Part shown: one piece after another, positions 61,102-64,000 of the stretch
Numbering within the stretch: position 1 is the first letter of the stretch
Layout of the letters: every line of letters begins with the position of its first letter
From: an uncultured Lachnospiraceae bacterium
GTDB taxonomy: Bacteria > Bacillota > Clostridia > Lachnospirales > Lachnospiraceae
DNA: 64,000 nt
Direction: 5' to 3'
NCBI GenBank assembly: GCA_910577105.1
Contig: CAJTMB010000007.1
Coordinates: 1-64,000, forward strand
Notes under the pieces: model-generated
Told to the model about the DNA's origin: nothing
Databases searched by the model: none
What the model saw: only the letters and a program-made list of their open reading frames with translations
Translations under genes and position numbers: made by a program

Positions 61102-61769
61102 GGCATCTCCTCCGCAATCTTATCCATCACTGCCGTTACTGCCGCATCCAATTCTTCTTCCGGCAGGGCCCCGAAATCATCACCATCTATATCATGTGCA
61201 AACAAAAGAGGCAAATCTTCTTTGGGAATACCCAGATATTCCGTAAAAAAAGCTTTCAGGTAACTTTCAATTTCTTTCCTTTCCTCCGGCTCATATTTTG
61301 CCGCCATTTCCCCGCATAACCGCCACGCATTCCTAAGCAGGCTTTTCACTTCCGATTCACTCGGCTTTTTATCGTCTTCCAGAATATCTATGATGGAATC
61401 TGCCTGCTCAAAAAAAGCAGCATACCAATATCCTGTTCCTTTATCATAAAACTCATCCAGATATGCTCCGGCATGGATTCCCGGACTTGCTTTTGCGCTT
61501 ATTTCCCTGTCCTTCCACATAAGAACCCCTATGCATAAAACAAATAAAAGCAGATTACCGATAACTGCCACAATAATAATACGCGTAAGCATCCGCTGCA
61601 CCAGTTCAGGCGTTTTTTGTTTTATCAGCAAAGGTTTCAACAGTTTATTTCTTTCTATCCTTCTGCTTGTTTCCTGCCAAAACGCTGTCCCTTCTGTATT
61701 CTCCCTCCCACAGTACGGACATTTCACACTTTGGGCATACATTTCACCCCCGCAATACGGACATTTCAT
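61098..61769 (-). CDS. Zinc-ribbon membrane protein
   Basis: 223 residues, not a named family. N-terminal double-CxxC zinc ribbon (MKCPYCGGEMYAQSVKCPYC), a basic linker, one membrane helix at about 63-87 (IIVAVIGNLLLFVLCIGVLM), then an acidic helical domain of about 130 residues (FYDKGTGYWYAAFFEQADSI, PEERKEIESYLKAFFTEYLG, AHDIDGDDFGALPEEELDA). Both ends overlap neighbours by 4 bp, giving a tightly coupled three-gene set. Confidence 0.83.
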   Translation of the reverse strand: MKCPYCGGEMYAQSVKCPYCGRENTEGTAFWQETSRRIERNKLLKPLLIKQKTPELVQRMLTRIIIVAVIGNLLLFVLCIGVLMWKDREISAKASPGIHAGAYLDEFYDKGTGYWYAAFFEQADSIIDILEDDKKPSESEVKSLLRNAWRLCGEMAAKYEPEERKEIESYLKAFFTEYLGIPKEDLPLLFAHDIDGDDFGALPEEELDAAVTAVMDKIAEEMP

Positions 61770-62482
61770 GGCGTTCCTCCATCAGCTTCATCTTTTTGTT
61801 CCGGCATATCCATTTCTTCTTCTGAAAGTCCCAGCTCTGCAACAGACCTCCTGCATTCGTTACAGATACCTTCCAATATCTCTTCGTTATCCATAAAAAC
61901 GTTGTCATCTATGTACTGCCTGCCGTAAGTGAGCACTTCCGATGCATGAAACAATGCCGTTTCCACCCAGTATTCGGAATAATCAGCTTTTTCTTCTTCC
62001 GTAAGGCTGTCGTTTTCCATAATCTGGTTTATCTGCACCATGTCATTTTCCATGGATAAAAAAGAACGGTATACTCTCTTAATTTCATAATATTTCTGGT
62101 ACCTTATTCCATACAAGGATTCCTTTTCCATGTATTCGCACAATGCACCGTAATCTCCTGTTTCACAGAATGCTTCCAGCCTCTTCATATGTGCTGCTTC
62201 CCCACTGTGGGAAAGCCTGCCGGACACCCTGCCCCAGATAACGGCCGCCACTGCCGCCAGTATCCCCACTGCCAGAAGTATCAACAAGCCCTTAATCAGA
62301 TAAACGGTCCATCTGTGCACCGCATCCCCGGGCACATTTTTCTCCATATCTTTTGCTGCCCGGTCATAGGACTTCAATATCTGTGATTTCATTTTTTCCG
62401 CAACACATGTATTTTCCGAATGGCAATACGGACATCGAAGGATGCCGTCTTCATATACGGCGCCGCAATTAGGACATATCAT
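61766..62482 (-). CDS. Zinc-ribbon membrane protein, GDYG-type domain
   Basis: 238 residues. N-terminal zinc ribbon (MICPNCGAVYEDGILRCPYC), linker, one membrane helix at about 64-86 (GLLILLAVGILAAVAAVIWG), then a helical domain with FCETGDYGALCEYMEKESLY, NDSLTEEEKADYSEYWVETA and a Glu-rich C-terminus (LGLSEEEMDMPEQKDEAD). Similar domain to the 60589 product. First gene of the coupled set; a Hanks-type kinase gene lies upstream, past palindromic copy D. Function unknown; a regulated envelope sensor is possible. Confidence 0.83.
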   Translation of the reverse strand: MICPNCGAVYEDGILRCPYCHSENTCVAEKMKSQILKSYDRAAKDMEKNVPGDAVHRWTVYLIKGLLILLAVGILAAVAAVIWGRVSGRLSHSGEAAHMKRLEAFCETGDYGALCEYMEKESLYGIRYQKYYEIKRVYRSFLSMENDMVQINQIMENDSLTEEEKADYSEYWVETALFHASEVLTYGRQYIDDNVFMDNEEILEGICNECRRSVAELGLSEEEMDMPEQKDEADGGTP

Positions 62483-62564
62483 TTGGGATTCCTCTCTTTA
62501 TGTATAATGACTATCTCATCATACCCTATTTCATTGCCTGCCGCAAGTGCCTTACCCATCAGAA

Positions 62565-62759
62565 ATTCCGCATCCATACGGGCAGCAGCAGGCTCATTTG
62601 ATTCCATAAAGGACCGTGTAAAAACACCGGTCCAATGCCTTGCAAGCAAGGCAAGAGAGGTTGTATTTTAACCTCTTATGTACCGCTGTGTTTTTACCCG
62701 AGTGAGAACGTGTCCTGTTGGAACAAATGTGCCTGCTGCCGCCCGTATGGATGCGGAAT
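62565..62759. repeat. Long palindromic intergenic element, copy D
   Basis: 195 bp. ATTCCGCATCCATACGGGC pairs perfectly with GCCCGTATGGATGCGGAAT, then GCAGCAGGC-T-CATTTG pairs with CAAATG-T-GCCTGCTGC. The core matches copy C, with an extra inner hairpin TGCCTTGCAAGCAAGGCA that is also seen, inverted, in copy B. It lies 25 bases after the kinase stop and upstream of the zinc-ribbon genes. The rest of 62483-62784 shows nothing else recognised. Confidence 0.92.
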
Positions 62760-62784
62760 GCCAATCCAAGCCATGCATGACAGG

Positions 62785-63504
62785 TCAGGACGGCTCAGCC
62801 AGACATGCATTTAATGCCGATATGACCTGCTCCATGGACTGATATCTTGCTTCTTTCTGTTTCTGCGTGCATCTTTCTATAATACGTTCTGCATTTGCCC
62901 CCATGCTTTTCCTGCCGCTAATCTGTATAAGAAAAAGCATCAGTTTACCCAATGCATAAATGTCGCTCCTGATATCGGCATGACCCATCCACATATCAGG
63001 CGGCGCATATCGGGGTGTCCCTCCCCGAAGCACACTGCCGCCAACGGGCTCTGCCAGGGGACAAAGTGTTCCGAAATCCACCAGTTTCACACTGCCGTCC
63101 CTCTGCACCATAATATTTTCAAGCTTTATGTCCCCGTAAACATACGGTGTTTTCCCTGTATGCAAAAACTGTATTGCCTGTGCTGCCTGACAGGCAATAT
63201 ATATCACCTCTTTTTCCGTATACCCGCCGGTTCTGGCAAAACGTTCCTTTAAGTTTTCCCCTTCCACATATTCCATAAAAAGGTAAGCGCAATTCTCTTC
63301 TTTGGCATAGTCGTACAATACGGGAAAACAGGGCTTCACATATTCGGACAGACACCTTGCTTCCCGCAAAAACAGTTCTTCATTATAACCCGTTTTTACG
63401 GCTGTTTTTCTGGACAACAGCTTGTCCCATGCCAGATATACATGGGAAGTCGCACCTTTCCCCAGCTCCTTTACCAGTTCATACCTGTTAAAAATTTCAA
63501 TCAA
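62785..63504 (-). CDS. Hanks-type Ser/Thr protein kinase, soluble
   Basis: 239 residues, kinase domain only, with no membrane helix. GKGATSHVY glycine loop (15-23), Lys37, YVYGDIKLENIM with catalytic Asp125 and Asn130, VDFGT (DFG 143-145), and RYAPPDMWMGHADIRSDIYALG. The usual HRD is YGD here, so the conserved Arg that senses activation-loop phosphorylation is absent, and APE reads APPD. It lies upstream of three membrane/zinc-ribbon genes on the same strand and may phosphorylate them (inference). The start ATG is 63504. Confidence 0.9.
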   Translation of the reverse strand: MIEIFNRYELVKELGKGATSHVYLAWDKLLSRKTAVKTGYNEELFLREARCLSEYVKPCFPVLYDYAKEENCAYLFMEYVEGENLKERFARTGGYTEKEVIYIACQAAQAIQFLHTGKTPYVYGDIKLENIMVQRDGSVKLVDFGTLCPLAEPVGGSVLRGGTPRYAPPDMWMGHADIRSDIYALGKLMLFLIQISGRKSMGANAERIIERCTQKQKEARYQSMEQVISALNACLAEPS

Positions 63505-63600
63505 GACAAACCTCCCTGTTATTACTTCACTGTAACTTCAATACGGCCGGATACCATTTTCCGAAAGGAAAAGAAAGAAAAGATAATTGAAAAGAATGAA

Positions 63601-63632
63601 GGGCGGCCGCATCCGAAACTATGCGGCTGCCC
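63601..63632 (-). terminator. Hairpin after the site-2 protease gene
   Basis: GGGCGGCCGCAT (63601-63612) pairs with ATGCGGCTGCCC (63621-63632), 12 bp with one mismatch. It is followed on the minus strand by TTCATTCTTTTC. Probably the rseP terminator, ahead of the kinase gene. Confidence 0.65.
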
Positions 63633-63662
63633 AGTTTGTTGACTGCTGCAACATAAAATATA

Positions 63663-64000
63663 TTACGCACCAAAAATATTCAGTATATCATTAAACAATA
63701 CTACTACCATCAGCACCATAAAAAATACCAGTCCCACAAAATGTACAATGCCCTCTTTTTCAGGCGGTACCGGTTTTCCCCTGATGATTTCAATAATCAT
63801 AAAGACTATCCTTCCCCCATCCAATGCCGGTATGGGGAGCAGGTTTAAAATGCCCAAATTGACAGAAAGCAAAAGCACAATATTCAGCATACTGAGTACA
63901 ACCGCCTGCACGCCATAATCCTTAGCATTTTCATAGGTCTTGCCCACGACATTGACTGCAATACCTACCGGACCTGCCACATCCTGTCTTTTGAACTGGC
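63663..64000 (-). CDS. rseP: RseP-like site-2 protease, C-terminal part
   Basis: C-terminal 112 residues of an M50 intramembrane metalloprotease; the N-terminal HExxH and PDZ parts are beyond the right edge. The frame is open to the edge. Visible: QDVAGPVGIAVNV, two membrane helices, and LGILNLLPIPALDGGRIVF with the LDG motif carrying the third zinc ligand (Asp). RseP-type proteases cut membrane-bound regulators such as anti-sigma factors. A GTG at 63980 is internal, not the start. Confidence 0.92.
   Translation of the reverse strand, partial: QFKRQDVAGPVGIAVNVVGKTYENAKDYGVQAVVLSMLNIVLLLSVNLGILNLLPIPALDGGRIVFMIIEIIRGKPVPPEKEGIVHFVGLVFFMVLMVVVLFNDILNIFGA

Overview
The window looks like a chromosomal segment of a spore-forming, low-to-middle GC Firmicute, most likely a member of the Lachnospiraceae (Clostridia). 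Reasons: a dcw cluster ending in ftsZ-spoIIGA-sigE with sigG beside it, a PASTA-kinase/PP2C cluster, the SCIFF peptide with its radical SAM maturase next to a fused secDF, a meso-DAP type MurE, and HemZ. The taxon is an inference from gene content and order. Almost all genes are on the minus strand, so transcription runs from high to low coordinates. No tRNA, rRNA or CRISPR array was recognised.

Layout. 1-1.04 kb: end of an IS30-family element cut by the window edge. 1.1-4.5 kb: sporulation control (ylmC/ymxH-like gene, sigG on the opposite strand, sigE, spoIIGA). 4.7-17.7 kb: division and wall cluster in transcription order mraZ, rsmH, ftsL, two class B PBPs, mraY, murD, ftsW, murA, ftsQ, ftsZ. 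A MraZ operator of four 10-bp-phased repeats heads the cluster; murG, murF, murB and ftsA are not in it. 17.8-31.1 kb: ychF, then priA, def, fmt, a YugP-like peptidase, rsmB, rlmN, prpC, the PASTA kinase and rsgA, with murE upstream. 31.2-35.2 kb: accessory genes (AAC(3)-like acetyltransferase, membrane-anchored protein, DUF362/ferredoxin protein, lipoprotein) and a structured intergenic region. 35.3-41.4 kb: recJ, secDF, SCIFF maturase, SCIFF precursor and a small membrane protein. 41.8-49.3 kb: CorC/HlyC-like protein, Na/Pi cotransporter, cytosolic amidase, an Agr-like histidine kinase and LytTR regulator with a FliD-C-like protein, and a small alarmone synthetase. 49.4-60.3 kb: Sfp-type PPTase, aspS, hisS, hemZ, a PadR/HAAS membrane pair, a decayed NUDIX gene, an MBL hydrolase, relA and apt. 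60.6-63.5 kb: three overlapping membrane/zinc-ribbon genes and a Hanks-type kinase. The right edge cuts an RseP-like site-2 protease.

The most unusual feature is a family of about 130-195 bp palindromic intergenic elements (five copies, at 1.1, 32.1, 41.5, 60.4 and 62.6 kb). They share an inner core, but their outer arms differ from copy to copy and still pair within each copy. Other leads are the kinase plus zinc-ribbon cassette, in which two membrane proteins share a GDYG-L-ME motif; the FliD-like/LytTR/histidine kinase/amidase operon with 21-bp-spaced direct repeats upstream of a weak promoter; and several clear regulatory layouts (MraZ, Spo0A, PadR).

Several genes appear to use TTG starts with good Shine-Dalgarno sites (ftsZ, spoIIGA, priA, the CorC-like gene). 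Starts were moved to fit ribosome sites where that was clear, as noted in each entry.
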